64,000 bases of DNA from Chromobotia macracanthus (GCA_036877525.1 JAZGTH010000007.1:4184501-4248500); one strand, 5' to 3'. Positions 1 to 11,417 are shown, numbered from the stretch's first letter. Program-made: numbers and translations. Notes: generated by a model from the letters alone, not told the origin.

Positions 1-254
1 TAGATTTGCCTGGTTATCCTAAGGGGCTTCAAACATAGGGCAGAGATTGTCACCAGCTGTGGGCGGAGTTTGCCTTTTGTGAGGTCACAAAAGGCTGATA
101 TCTGTTACAGTTCGATCAGAGGCTGTTTTGGATTTATCAAAATTATAAAAAAGGAGTGGATGGTTTTTGACCATTATATTGTTGCTGCTTACACACACAT
201 TTATGTTCAAATAACATGTAAAAGTGAATTTTGCATAACAGGTCACCTTTAATA
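1..254. repeat. Dispersed repeat ending GTCACCTTTAA
   Basis: The block contains GTGGGCGGAGTTTGC, a near-palindromic TTTTGTGAGGTCACAAAA stretch, and ends TTTTGCATAACAGGTCACCTTTAA-like. I recognise this arrangement, with a final GGTC(A/C)CCTTTAA, from many fish genomic sequences, so it is called a dispersed repeat. The 5' end may lie outside the window. The open frames on both strands are chance frames in the repeat. Confidence 0.5.
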
Positions 255-770
255 AACAAGCCTTGTTTAGCTGGACTGATAACAAGCTATATTTTTACTC
301 CTGTACATCAGATTTGATCTTGCCAGACTGAGAAAATGTTTGTGAGTTTTGTGTGCAGCATGCATCAGACAGGCTATGAAGGGACAATGTAGGCGGTCTG
401 TGGGCGTTTTGTCTGAGTCTATGTGTGCTATGTGTGTTTACTGTGTGAATAATATTTGGTAGTACTTGACTCTTACAAACCATAGACATATTTAGAACAT
501 CTGTGATGTATCCACAGAATCACAGCCAAAAAAATAATGTATGTGTGTGTAGACCTTCAAAGAAGAAAGTTGAATCTTTTTTGCCCACACCCCATCCCCT
601 CATAGCAGGTTTCAAGACTCAGGACATAAAAATTCAGCACGCGGAACGTAAAGTGATAGAAATTCAGCACCACGCAGGCAACGGAATAATAACATTAATG
701 AAAATTTTACATTGACTAAAAGTCAGAGTTCCCCCTTCATTAATTTTAAAGTCTCTCTCTCTCTCAGACT
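255..770. other. Intergenic, no feature seen
   Basis: GT-rich stretches such as TGTGTGCTATGTGTGTTT near 420-440 and two similar AATTCAGCAC blocks at about 631 and 660 are visible. No splice-framed coding sequence, RNA gene or transposon end was found. Confidence 0.4.
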
Positions 771-945
771 TGGAAATGTGTTCGGACAGCTGGCTCTTTG
801 CTCAGTCTTGCCATGGCCTCGCCGAAGACTCTCCGCGCCACCAATGCTCACGTGTCGCTCATCATTCTCAAACATGAAGGCAGCTGCTGATCTTTTCACC
901 CCGGAAGATTTTACTTTTTGGTCTCACGTTCCGCTGAACTCGGGT
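771..945 (+). other. GC-balanced block after a strong acceptor-like tract; possible exon
   Basis: A run of CT dinucleotides ending in CAG at about 751-767 looks like a strong 3' splice site. The following 175 bases are GC-richer than the surroundings and contain several CpGs. An ATG at 812 opens a 25-codon frame ending TGA at about 889. I recognise no protein, and the CT run may simply be a microsatellite that mimics an acceptor. An exon of a noncoding transcript or a conserved element are equally possible. Confidence 0.2.
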
Positions 946-1018
946 GTTATATATATTTTTTTATTTATATATATATATATATATATAAAATATCGTGTAT
1001 ATATATATATATATATAA

Positions 1019-1056
<38 letters not shown>
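946..1056. repeat. (AT)n microsatellite
   Basis: About 110 bases of almost pure alternating A and T, interrupted by short T-rich and TATCGTGTA segments near 955-1000. The tyrosine/isoleucine-rich open frames across it are artefacts of the repeat. Confidence 0.95.
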
Positions 1057-1059
<3 letters not shown>

Positions 1060-2150
1060 ACCCTTTAATTTCATATTTCATCTTCTCAAACATACTGTGG
1101 GCGTTTGATCATTGCTGTTCTGCACTGTGCTGATGTACCAACTCACATGGGGCTATTTAAGAGAGTTTAGTGCTAAACAGAGCTCATTTCCTCTGTAATA
1201 GATGCTACAAAGTTGCCGCTTTCATGAGGAAAAAGCATCATTATCAGAGAGGTTTGTTGTGTGGGAAGCGTCTTCCAAATCCACAAGTGTTGCACATGCA
1301 GGCAGGTGAGCAGGTTAATGTAGCAGAGGCTCTGTGCATTGTGCTCTCTCGTTTCAGGCGTTAAAAGTAAGCGGTTTGGATCATGTTTGTGGTGGGTGGT
1401 CATGTCGTCTTGAAAGACTGCATTGTAAAACCGGTTCAAGAAAATTAATACAAAATCTTTAAGAGTTATGCTTTAAAGCGTGCTCTTATTCTTGATAAGT
1501 ATTTTGGGCTTGTTTTCATTAAAATATCTGAAGATGATACATTTGCTCCTTGAGAAGATATTTCCACTATAAAGGGAAGATATGTTGCAATGTTTCTTAC
1601 CTTATTGGCAAATATTTTTTTGAATATATTTTAATCATATTTTAATAAGGTTTTTGCTTTAAAAACAATTTGCCAGTGGTTTACACTTAAATAACCTGTA
1701 TGAATAATGTACGAGAGAAGAATAACACCTCTGTGGTATAAAGTGTTTCTTTATAAACCATTGAGATGTCTTTTATATGAGCCACTCTTATCACTTATAT
1801 CAGAGGTGGTCAGACTTTATTACTGTTACACTTAATCCACATATTATGTTTTAGTTCCTTTTGAAATTACCAGCCACAAGTTATATTTACTCACCAAATG
1901 CAGTTGTGCTGCCTGAGGAGGGATCGTTTTGGACTGAACATAATGACATGATACACCTGTGGCTGTGTTCTCGGTGTATAACAGAAGTGCTGTGGTTTGT
2001 ACTGTGGTTTGAATCTGTTTCTTTGTGTTGTGTCAGTTCTAGTAAGAAGTAAGAATTGCATTTGGAAATGCATTTGCTTTAGCCTTAAATAAACACAAGC
2101 TGCCTTGAAGTGCAATAGAGTTTAAGCTTTATAGTGAGAGCTTACGGTAT
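1057..2150. other. AT-rich intergenic, no gene seen
   Basis: Mostly AT-rich unique sequence. A small GC-balanced patch at 1170-1420 gives overlapping open frames on both strands, neither with recognisable protein character. No repeat ends or splice-framed exons were seen. Confidence 0.4.
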
Positions 2151-2161
2151 GTCCTCTTCTC

Positions 2162-2640
2162 TCTCCCAGAGGACGCTGGGTAATCGCCACCGCTGTCTGC
2201 CTGACATGGCCGGGGGGTGCTGGGAAACAGAACAGGAGAAAATACTGAAAGTTGAAACATCAGTATTAGACTGTGAGTGTAATGCTTAATCTGTATATCT
2301 TAATCCCAGGAATCAACTGAGACTGCAGAAGATAAAATACCACAGTGAATTAGTGTTGAATTAGTTAGTTGTCATGTCAGGGAATTTGTCTGTTTTCTTA
2401 TTTGTGCTTTATGCTGCAGGTCAGACCATCATCCAGACCAAACAAACCAACAATGCATCGTCACTGGACCTAATCTCCTATTCCAAAACCAGAAGATTCT
2501 CATGAAGTTCAGGTCCACTGATGTTCTTGAATGTCTGTGTTCTATAACCAAATCAGTGTGAATGGATCACAGTACTAAACCTGTGATCCTGCAGCACTGT
2601 CCACTCCGTAAAAAAGATCTTAATCTTAATAAACATTTGT
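2162..2640 (+). other. Exon-like block with downstream AATAAA
   Basis: The pyrimidine tract at about 2151-2169 ends in CCCAG, and the sequence that follows is open for 39 codons before TAA at about 2287. A GTGAGT donor-like motif sits at about 2271. AATAAA occurs at 2628-2633 and is followed by a T/G-rich stretch, so 2162-2640 could be a last exon with 3' UTR, or an exon plus unrelated sequence. The translated frame is unremarkable and no family is recognised. A pseudo-exon by chance is the main alternative. Confidence 0.2.
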
Positions 2641-3130
2641 CTTGATTTCCTGCAGAAATACATTCTTAAGGTAAACATTCTTAAAACCATTTTTTTTGTC
2701 TAAGATATTAAAGTCTTAGGGCTAGAAGTATTGTTTATTTATCCTTTTAAAATACAAATCTAACCAAATGTATGGTGGTTTCAGGAAAAAAAGACTTTGT
2801 TTCTAGATATGCTGTGTGTTTAAGGGTGTTTAGATATTCTTACTCGAAAACAAGACGGATTTCTTTCCAGTTAAATATGCTATCCTTTTACATTAATCCA
2901 AATTAGTATTCTTTTGTGTAGTATATCGTTAGAGCCAAATTATTTTTGCCAAATTGGTAAACAAAATCAGAACCTGGATCATTAGATTCCTTAAGATTCC
3001 CATCCGTCTTTCCCTCTGTCTGTTTTCTGTGTTCTTCATTGTTTTTGTCACTCTTTTCCTCCTCCTGTGAGAAGATGTTGAACTCTCCTAGTCCGTGTTT
3101 TAAAGCAGCTTAACTGTCCGTCGTACCTCT
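2641..3130. other. AT-rich intergenic, no gene seen
   Basis: Low-GC unique sequence with several poly-T and poly-A runs. Nothing beyond composition could be identified. Confidence 0.4.
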
Positions 3131-3143
3131 GATTTCCTTGTAG

Positions 3144-3248
3144 ACCCTAAGTAGTGATCACCTTCCCTTAATGCCCCGAGGATTAAACAGGCCAGCCCCG
3201 TCCCCTCTCTGCAGCTCGCCCCTACCTTTGTACTCAATAAAAGACTAA
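3144..3248 (+). other. Candidate terminal coding exon with AATAAA
   Basis: A fair acceptor (CTGATTTCCTTGTAG) ends at 3143. The next 34 codons are open and give a proline/serine/leucine-rich peptide beginning TLSSDHLPLMPRG, with a stop TAA at 3246-3248. An AATAAA hexamer lies at 3236-3241, overlapping the last codons. The GC-rich composition contrasts with both sides. No protein family is recognised and the upstream exon, if any, would be outside or unseen. The overlap of the poly(A) signal with the stop codon is unusual and argues for caution. Confidence 0.2.
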
Positions 3249-4120
3249 CTAGAAAAGAGTGAGGAGATGGAAGGATCAATCTTCTGGAAGCCTCCCCACA
3301 GTTTTCTCATCACTTCTCGTGTCGGGTGTCATCTGTGTGTGTACCGGGGAAAGAGCACAAACGCAGTATGTGGGATGATGTTGTTTCTGTCTCTGGTTTG
3401 GGGTGAAGAAAATGGAAAGTGAGTTACAGATAAAAGATTGCTGATGGTATGAGTGAAGCAGATAAGTTGTGTTATATGTCGTGTTCACACACACACAGTG
3501 GATGAGTATTATGTACCGTACATACTCTGTTACATGAGAGAACTGAAGGCAGTGGACATCGGTTCAGGCTTCAGTGTGGGCAGCACGGACGAGTCTAGGA
3601 TTTCAGCTTTATGCCCGAAACATGCAATTATGCAGACAAGATGCTTGGCCCACGCATGGCAGGCTTGCAACCCTGTTAAACAAATTAACATGCGCTCCTG
3701 CAGTGATCTGGCGGTAACGGACTTCATCCTGTACTCAAGGGGGCGATAGAGTTCCCTTCAAATGTCTGTGCCATTAATGATGTTTTGTTATTCAGATAGC
3801 TAGCTATAAACATGGTAACGTTAACAGTGGATATATGTCAGGAAAAGGGTGCATTTGGTTGTTTTTTATTCTGTATCATTGGACTGCAGACTGGAGTGTA
3901 GTTCTAAAAAAACATTTCCGTGTATTCTTATTGTAAATAACTTCTTATTATAGTTATTTTCTTATTAAATTCTATTAATTTATTCCTATTAAATTCTTAT
4001 TATAACTGCAGGCTAATAATATAATGTAATGACTTGCTTAAGAGTGCCATTCTCAATAGATTGAATTACTTCTGAAGTACTTTCTGTTGTTAAGTGAAAT
4101 ATAAAAAGCAGAATCAATAT
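3249..4120. other. Intergenic with a GC-balanced patch
   Basis: 3530-3760 is GC-balanced with overlapping frames on both strands and a GGGGGCGATAG motif at about 3739 resembling part of a CTCF core. 3930-4020 is a low-complexity run of ATTCTTATTA-like units. No gene is supported. Confidence 0.35.
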
Positions 4121-5285
4121 TTCCTTTCACCTCGCTGTCATAGGTTTTGAATACAGAGCCATGATGACAGATTCTTAAGGTTGGCTGAGTTGTTCGGTTC
4201 AGGTAACGGCTGAGTTTTAAGGCTTTTGAGGTGAATTATGCTTTGGATAGTCTGTTTTGGGGAGATTTTCCGTACGTCTCATTTGTCAGTGTATATATTA
4301 GTGTTGTTTGGAGCTCTGTGCTGATTCTGCTGAAGGGCATATCAGGCACTGGACCCAGCTCAGCAGTATTGTATTTGAATCAATGATTCGGTTTGTGCTG
4401 ACACACAGTCACTCTGTTAAACTCTCACTTTAAGATGTAAAGACATTTCACTCGAGCTCTAGAGACTCGCCGGCAGTCTTACGCGGCTGAATTTTGTGTT
4501 TGACAAAGTTTGACAAAGCGAATTCTCGATGAAAATGTTTGAAAACATTTTTTACAGGAACAGAAGCTTTGTTCAGGTCATGGATTGTTTGTTTTGTTTC
4601 TGAATTAAATGTAAAAAACTGCCAAACTCTGAAGGCTTAGATATACCAGGTGCATTTGAGAGCAGCATTTGTACAACTTTGTGAACCTTTTAACGTCATT
4701 TATAGTTTTTTTTACATTAGCTGACGATCTTCATGTTTTAACATATCGTCCCTCTTGATTTCTATTTGAGTTTATTTAATACCATCCCCATTAACTGGTT
4801 AGTGGATTTAACATCTCTTTAGTATTTGGTGCGTACGTTCTCACGTGCATTCCTCTTAATGGATTTTAATAACTTTCTATATTTTAGTCCTTGACAAGAA
4901 TTATTTTTTTAATAATCCCCATTGGTACTTGTGGAGAAACAGACCTTGGGTTTTTGAAAGTGTGTCTGGTTGTGTGTTGTATTAATTAAATACTCAGAAG
5001 AGAATTGATTCTGATTTTGGTGCTGGAAATGTTGAATTGCTATTGAATTGCATTTTAATTAAATTTACATTTTTCTGTGCAGTGGACTGCATACAAGGAC
5101 AATATGATGCACACACTTTTGTGTGCATTTATGTGTGCGTGTACATTCATATGCGGTTGTCGTAATGCAGTTTTCATTAACACTAGGGTGAATCAAATAC
5201 TCATCTGTGATTTCTATAAAACATACTGTCCTTGGACCTCTCTTTTCATAAGTTATCTGCAATGTGTGTGTGTGGGTTTGCTTAA
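4121..5285. other. Mixed intergenic sequence, no gene seen
   Basis: 4130-4520 is moderately GC-balanced unique sequence containing a direct repeat TTTGACAAAG TTTGACAAAG at about 4500. 4530-5060 is AT-rich. 5100-5290 has GTGTG-type low complexity leading into the repeat that follows. Confidence 0.4.
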
Positions 5286-5530
5286 CCATATATTGGGGAC
5301 ACATTTGTACCCAAAAGCCAGCAAAACCTGACAAATCTGAGCAAAACCTCCATTTGGGGAGGTCTTTATTTGTAAAAACACTGAACTATAGTAAGAAAAG
5401 TTTCTTTTTTTAATTGTAAAAATGCAGAAAGTTTTCGGTTAGAGTGTGGGTTAGGTTATATTGTTTATAACAGCAGAAGTCTATGGAATGTCCCCATTTA
5501 GAGAGATTGTGTGTGTGCGCGTGCGTGTGG
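5286..5530. repeat. GGGGACA-type dispersed repeat with GT tail
   Basis: The block starts near GGGGACACATTTGTACC and ends GGAATGTCCCCATTTAG before a GTGTGTGCGCG run. It contains the internal landmarks GTAAAAATGCAGAAAG and GTGTGGGTTAGGTT. The same landmarks recur at 8350-8482 and 12856-13070, which defines the family in this window. It is diverged from the better copy at 12856. Confidence 0.65.
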
Positions 5531-6589
5531 CACTTTCATGTCCCCCTGTATGTTTTCATACACTTGCATACTGATGAGCAGGGTCCTGTCATGGCTGGCT
5601 GCCTCTCCCGAATCCTTTAAAGCTTTCCGACAACACATTCATAAACAGTTTTGACAAGCTTGAGAGATTTTGTCACAGGACATAAGGGAAAGAGAGCTGT
5701 CCAAAACAAAGACAGAGATTTGGTTGACAGTTACAGTTTCGCTGAATATGTATTATTCTTGAAAAAGAAAAGGCTGGATACCGTTGATTGGTTTCTGGGG
5801 CGACTGGGATATTTTCCCAAATTCTGTTTTTTAGACCGGTCGTTCAGAACTGGGAATTTCACAACGGACATAAAGTGGTGCTCCAGTACAGTAAAAGAAT
5901 TGTTTATTGCAAAAAAGTAACAAAAATCTTTCATTCCAACCCATAACTTGCTCTGCACTCTATGAAAAGCAACTGAAATATTAAAAAGGTATTATTTTCA
6001 GAGCCATTTATTGTCATGTATGCAAACACCCTGTACAAAGCACAATAAAAAGCGTTGTTGAATGCTTCCTGATAGACTACAGACAAGACACGTCACATTA
6101 GACAGCACTGCTAAATACACAAATGACAAACGCTTGTACAGAAATGACTCAAATGTACAAAGAGAAAAAATTGCTGGACAATAAGTGACAAGTTGCAAAA
6201 GTCACATTATCGTTCACGCTATAAACGTAACCAGTATTTTAATTACACTTTTTTATCTAGTTTTTATGATAAAAGTTGAGTTGAACTCGTATTCAGTGGG
6301 TCATATTTGTGTTTACGGTGTGTGTTTATGGTTTTTCAGGGTGAGGGCATGTCACACAACCTGTTCATGTTGGCATCTGTCTAAGATGGCTCTCTTGTGC
6401 CAAATAACCGATGAATTTGTGCCAAAATACCGTAAAGTTTGATTGGTCCCTCTGCCTTTGAAATCAACTGAGTAACATATGCAATGATCCCTTTAAAAAG
6501 CTGATAAGCTTATTTATATGCGTAACTATTGTTGCATTTTAATAATTGCATTTACAATCATTATTCCTTGCTGTCTTAGTTGAGAACGA
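5531..6589. other. AT-rich intergenic, no gene seen
   Basis: Unique sequence with no recognisable repeat ends. The open frame at 5651-5920 (89 codons) is overlapped by a 75-codon frame on the other strand and has no family resemblance, so it is treated as chance. Confidence 0.4.
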
Positions 6590-7020
6590 CCCAGTGAAAA
6601 CCAGTTTTGGACCACCAATTTCTTGCACAAATAACATCTAGCATCGTTACAGCTCTAATGACTCTTTAAAAACGGCCCCTTGAAAGTAGCATGGTATGGA
6701 GATAAACATTGTTCTCCTCAAACGGCATTTCAATGGGATATTTCCTGTCTCCCCCGGCCGTTTCAGAACCAGGCCTTTTGAAAGGGTGTGTGATAAAGTC
6801 TGAAGTGAAATGACTACAACAGACAGCTTTCAGGGCCAAATGAGTTCCTATAGTATTATTTTTATCTGCAGTCCATTCTTTTGAAGTTTGATTCAGAAGT
6901 GGCGCAGCCACAAGATGAAGTCAGAAAGCAGCCGAGCAGCATGAACAGATGAAAGTTTACAGAGTGGCCATTCATGTGAAAGAGGCAGGCGGGAGAATAA
7001 AGAAATTGTTCCTTGCTTTC
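6590..7020. other. Candidate conserved noncoding element
   Basis: GC-balanced, repeat-free and complex compared with its AT-rich surroundings. It carries SOX-like ACATTGTTC near 6708 and several CTTTGAA/TTCAAAG-like stretches. No splice-framed coding sequence is present. The enhancer call rests only on composition and motif density. Confidence 0.3.
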
Positions 7021-7249
7021 AGATATTTGTACTTCTTAGTGTATATATGTGTGCGTGTGCGCGTGTGCTGTCGTTGTAACAAAACGCGCAAATGAAAAGC
7101 CTTATGTATTTCTCTTCTTTATCGACACGACTCGCAGACACATTTTGATATCAGCCTTTATCATTATAATGTAAATGTGTGCATGAACATGAATAAGGCA
7201 TTATTTTATACCCAATTGGCATTAAAGTGCTTTTTCTTCCCCTTTCTTC

Positions 7250-7690
7250 TTTATTTCAGAAACCGGGCCCCATTGTGTAGGAGCTGGTGTGCATAGCTCT
7301 AACGCAGAGACTATTCTATATCTGGGGATAAAGCTGTCTGTTCAGGTGATTGACACAAGCCCACATTAAGAGGTGGTTTTGAAAATTAGTCCGTGGAGAC
7401 CCGACGGAGGAGCGCGGAAGAAGGAGAGTCGTCTCCGAGAGGAGCCGTGCCTTTTTAACCTCGCTCATTGGTATTCCACAGCGCGCATGCCGCGGCGCTC
7501 TCTAAATGGCTGAGGCGCGCAGCTCGCCGAGCCCCTCGACACGCGCGCTCAGACGGACCCCGCGGAGAGCCACTGAACAATATGCAGCCCGGAATACAGA
7601 AATCAAAACGGGGCCCAATTAATAATCACATAGTTAGTTCATATTTCATACGCTGCACTTCTTGAATCCGAACAAAGTTCGGCCGAGCAG
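7250..7690. promoter_or_regulatory. CpG-rich block, candidate promoter or conserved element
   Basis: CpGs cluster strongly at 7390-7590 (CCCGACGGAGGAGCGCGG, then GCGCATGCCGCGGCGC). The 5' part holds a PBX-MEIS-like TGATTGACA at 7347-7355. The 3' part becomes AT-rich with CCAATTAATAATCAC near 7616. The 65-codon frame at 7468-7665 is arginine/alanine-rich and probably a by-product of GC content. A second unannotated start site or an unmethylated enhancer would both fit. Confidence 0.35.
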
Positions 7691-8340
7691 AAATTTGGGA
7701 TTCGCTTTTTTTATTCTCTTTTGCTTTCCGCACTGCACACGCCCGTACTTACCTTAACATTTTGAACTTTCCTCAGTGTTTTTTTTTCAGTGGTTCTGCA
7801 TGGGCGAGTCGGCAGCCATAATTATGTGCTTGCCTGGGCACTCTTTGTCTCAAACTGTCTTTATTCTTTGATTCTGTAAACCAACTAAAAACCACTCAGG
7901 AATGACTGTTATTTCAATGTTTTTATGATGATCTTATAAAATTATATTGCTGTATTTATATTTGCAAAATACAGAAATGCACTTTACCTGTGAAAAGAGC
8001 CAAATGTTGTTTTTTGTTTGTTTTGAAACAGCAGGAAAACATCAGTAGATAAGATTATTAACTTTGGATATACACACACAATCTGAACTGTGTCCTGCTC
8101 AACCTTGAACCATCACTTATGGTCTCTACCATTAAGCTTCTCAAAATGGCCAAACCAGCACTTTATCCAACTACATCTAATTAATCAAAATATACTGGGT
8201 TTATTCATATGCACATAGTTTAATTTATTGATTGCATGGCAAAATGCATTTCTCACATGCTTAGAAAGAGAGAGAGTATTTGATGGACATAATGTGGGCA
8301 CAAGAAGTACTTTTTTTTTCAAAGTATTAGGTCAATTATT
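7691..8340. other. AT-rich intergenic, no gene seen
   Basis: AT-rich, with poly-T runs near 7780 and 8310 and a short GAGAGAG run at 8268. Nothing else is identifiable. Confidence 0.4.
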
Positions 8341-8482
8341 TTGTGTGTGTGTGGGTTAGGATAAGAGTGTGGGTTAGGTTATAGTGTTTATAACTAGTGT
8401 ATAAAAACAATATAAGTCTATGGAATGTCCCCATTCCGATTGATAAGTAAATATGTGCGTGTGTGTGTGTGTGTGTGTGGCA
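8340..8482. repeat. Partial GGGGACA-type repeat followed by (GT)n
   Basis: GTGTGGGTTAGGTTATAGTG and CTATGGAATGTCCCCATT match the 3' half of the copies at 5286 and 12856. The 5' half is missing. A (GT)n run occupies about 8458-8480, as in the other copies. Confidence 0.65.
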
Positions 8483-8499
8483 CAGGTTTGCTCGTCAAA

Positions 8500-8765
8500 G
8501 TCAGCATTAAAACACCTTACAGATTTTGACATATTCATTTAAAGTTGCTAATCGCATGTAAATATGCAAGGCAGGTTCCCCTGGGCTCTCTTTGAAATGC
8601 AAATACAGAGTGCAAACAAAGGTCCAGAAAGACAGAGGTACAGATACAGTTAAATCACAGAGGTCTGTTCCTCCCTCATCTCATTAGAACAGAAAAGAAA
8701 AGCCCCATTTCTCATTACACGATTTATTACAATTTGTTTCTAATTTTGCTGTATGGCTTCTACTT
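8500..8765. other. Candidate conserved noncoding element with octamer
   Basis: Repeat-free block containing the POU octamer ATGCAAAT at 8597-8604, an octamer-like CATGTAAATATGCAAG around 8554, and a SOX/TCF-like CAAACAAAGG near 8613. Known POU/SOX-bound enhancers pair such sites. Actual conservation is untested. Confidence 0.35.
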
Positions 8766-9083
8766 TATAGACGTTTGAGCAGTGGAAATGGAAAAATCTG
8801 GTGTATATGAAATGTTCTGAGGTGGTATAGCAGTTGTCTGTCTCTGTGTGGTTTGTAAATCAGTCTGTGACAGGTGGTAGTGTAAGTGTAAGTGTATTAT
8901 ACGGTATAAGGATGATTATTAGATAAAAGTGTGGTTATATTACAGCAGCTCTGGCTTTCATATGTGCTCTTGTTCTGGCTGAGATACATGTGTGATTACT
9001 GTTTACCTTGTGAAAATTGTCATATAATGTTGACTGTTTCAGAGTGTGGCTGCTAATGCATCTTTCTACCTACCTGTGTATTT
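8766..9083. other. Intergenic, no feature seen
   Basis: Unique sequence with a short GTAAGTGTAAGTGTA direct repeat near 8883. No gene or mobile element was seen. Confidence 0.4.
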
Positions 9084-9134
9084 GTCTGTCTGTCTGTCTG
9101 CCTGCCTGTCTATCTGTCTGTCTGCCTGCCTGTC
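9084..9134. repeat. (CTGT)n / (CTGC)n tetranucleotide repeat
   Basis: About 12 imperfect units of CTGT and CTGC with one CTAT interruption. Confidence 0.9.
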
Positions 9135-9194
9135 TTTTGATTAAAATACCGTAAAGTAAGTTTGATTTATGTGTAAAATAACATCTTCAGATGC

Positions 9195-9560
9195 ATTTAG
9201 ATGTTTAATCTTTGATCACATTTAAATCACCACATCAGTCCATCATAGTCATCGAGCAGGGCTGTGAGAGCACACAGTCATTTGAGGTTTCGCCCTGCAA
9301 GCACGGTCTGTGTTTGTTTGACAGGAGAGACATGTCATTCAGTCCCATACTGAAGACTGCAATCGGGCCTGAATTCACCGCCACGCCACAGGCCCTCTCA
9401 AAGCAAACGTTCAGCCAGCGGGCCGCCGAGAGAGGACACACACTTTAACAACATCACGCCTCGCTGTTCCACCATTTCCAATTTCCAGCAGGCAAATTGG
9501 GATTCTGGCTGCACTCACAAGTGTCTGAAGCACCATTTTCTGACGCTATGGAGTGGAAAA
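9195..9560. other. Candidate conserved noncoding element
   Basis: GC-balanced, repeat-free block open in overlapping frames on both strands (78 codons + and 68 codons -), which fits noncoding unique sequence with few stops better than a gene. It contains TTGTTTGACAG, a MEIS-type TGACAG, near 9314. No splice sites frame it convincingly. Confidence 0.3.
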
Positions 9561-9769
9561 TATGATCCAATTCCTGTTCAACGCCTTTTCATTAACCACG
9601 TGCCGAATGTCATCCAGAGAGAGTGTGTGCTTGTATCCAAGTAGACTAATAATTCTATATTATTACCATTCCAATTATACTTTGGAGAATTTTGTTGTAC
9701 TGTTACGTTTTTTGCCTTTTCAGCTTTTCAAGAACAACGAAAATGCGCTATTAAGCGCTTAGAGTAGCG

Positions 9770-10285
9770 AGGTACATTTTCGTTGGCTGAGGGCCCTGTT
9801 CATTCAACCCCAGTGGTTTCAGATGAAGAACAGGGAGTCAGTATTTAAAGTGAAACCTCTAGAGAGGCACCGAGGCACTCTGGGTGTATAGCCACTTAAC
9901 CAGATTCAGGGATATTAGCCTCGCTCTGACTCAGCCGCCAATCCATGTCCTGATCTCACTGTAGTCCCTATTAAAATTTTACAGGTCAAAAATCCAAACG
10001 GCACCAGAAGAAATGTTCTTTTTCATTACAAGTGACAAAAAAATGTTCAGGTCAGGCTGTGGCATGATGGGACAGTAATTAGAAACCCTTGACTTGATAA
10101 AGTGTGACTGTAAATCAATGCTGGACTAATTAATCAATAGCTTAATTATTAGACCTTTTAATGAACATTTTTGTCGAATTCCCACAGAACCCCAAGCTGC
10201 AGTGGCCCAAAATGTCATCATTAGTTCCATCCAGGAGTTTCATAGCGGTGGTAAAAGTGCTTTCATTAGAGAACCTCTCGGCACA
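9770..10285. other. Candidate conserved noncoding element with homeodomain cluster
   Basis: Complex unique sequence with a dense set of TAAT cores at about 10126-10155 (ACTAATTAATCAATAG then CTTAATTATTAG). A CNE-like AT-rich core flanked by GC-balanced arms is typical of developmental enhancers. This is inference without alignment. Confidence 0.35.
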
Positions 10286-10299
10286 TCAGAGTTTATATA

Positions 10300-10510
10300 T
10301 TTATATATTTATACAGGGTTCCCACGGTCATGGAAAACCTGGAAATTGTAACAAATTTCCAGGCCTGGAAAAGTCAGATTATTTATCAAAAACATTTAAG
10401 TTCAAGTAAATTGTAACTACATTTAATATTTAATATGAAAAGGTATATACACTTTCCAATAATCTTGAATAACCAGAAAAGTCGTGGAAATTCATTAGAC
10501 AAATTGGATC
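10300..10510. repeat. Dispersed repeat of the CAGGGTTCCCACGG type
   Basis: Begins ACAGGGTTCCCACGGTCATG and contains CATGGAAAACCTGGAAAT and TTTCCAGGCCTGGAAAAG, a signature I recall from many teleost interspersed repeats. The internal part decays and the 3' boundary is uncertain. Confidence 0.6.
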
Positions 10511-10589
10511 ATGTTGTTTGAACACGACAGAACGGAAGTTTATGTACGCAAACATTGTAGCGGTAGTTTATTCTATGAAAAAGAGGTTT

Positions 10590-10765
10590 GATTATTTATT
10601 TACATATTAACCACGTGCACGTAATGAGACGCTGTTTGGGTAATTACAGATTTACGTGATTATGCATATACATACTTATTAGCAGCCTGTGTAATTAACG
10701 CTCTCTAAACACACACGCCGTGCTGGGCTTCACAACAGTCTGTAAGCATATGGAACTTATTTACC
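10590..10765. other. Candidate conserved noncoding element with E-box
   Basis: Contains ACCACGTGCACGTAAT (a CACGTG E-box) at about 10610 and a POU-like GATTATGCATATAC near 10658 followed by TAATTA. Unique sequence, no repeat ends. Confidence 0.3.
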
Positions 10766-11239
10766 AGTGTACTCATCTGTGTAACATACATAAACAAACC
10801 TTCATAGGCTCTTGTTTAAAGCCTGTTGACTGTGATCTTAATTCAGATTTTACTGCATTTTAACCTCCAAATCTTATTTGATGATTTGTATTTACATAAA
10901 AGTAAATGAGTAAATCAATAAATGTGCAGGTCCACACGGCTTCTGTTTATAATCCAGCTCTTCTGAAGTCACAGAAGAGAACAGCTGTTCTGAAACAGCT
11001 TTGTGTGAGTAACTTAACACACATTTAATTGATTTTAAAAGTTTATTGTTGATGTTTTGTGGACATAAACTGGACAAGAGGGGTGGAAAATATTATTAGA
11101 AATTCTCCTTTTGGATACAAACAGGTCTGAATGAAATGAGGGTATTATGAATTTTGAGTAAATAATTTATGTGAACTGCTTCTTCACTAACCCTAACCAT
11201 CATATTTTAAAGGTGTAGTAATCTTAACCATGTTTAACC
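10766..11239. other. AT-rich intergenic, no gene seen
   Basis: Unique AT-rich sequence. The 61-codon minus frame at 10892-11077 lacks any recognisable character. Confidence 0.4.
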
Positions 11240-11417
11240 TTTAAACACGAAATGCGTTCTTATAACCAAGCAATAACGTTAAATAAATGTCTAAAAAGTG
11301 GAACTGAATGTTTTAAGCATTCCTAAAACTTTCAAAATAACGTTTGTAACATTTCTGTAACTTAACTGACTGCAAACGTTACAGAAACATTCTTACAACC
11401 TTAAAATGTTAGCTGGC
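11240..11417 (+). mobile_element. Family A inverted-repeat element, 5'-truncated copy
   Basis: Shares CAATAACGTTAAA, CTAAAACTTTCAAAATAACG, ATTCTTACAACCT and the end GTTAGCTGG with seven other copies in the window. The opposite end (CCAGCTAACA) is not present, so the copy is truncated. It codes for no protein and is a non-autonomous DNA-transposon-like repeat. Orientation is set by the end reading ACAACCTAAAATTGTTAGCTGG in intact copies. Confidence 0.7.
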
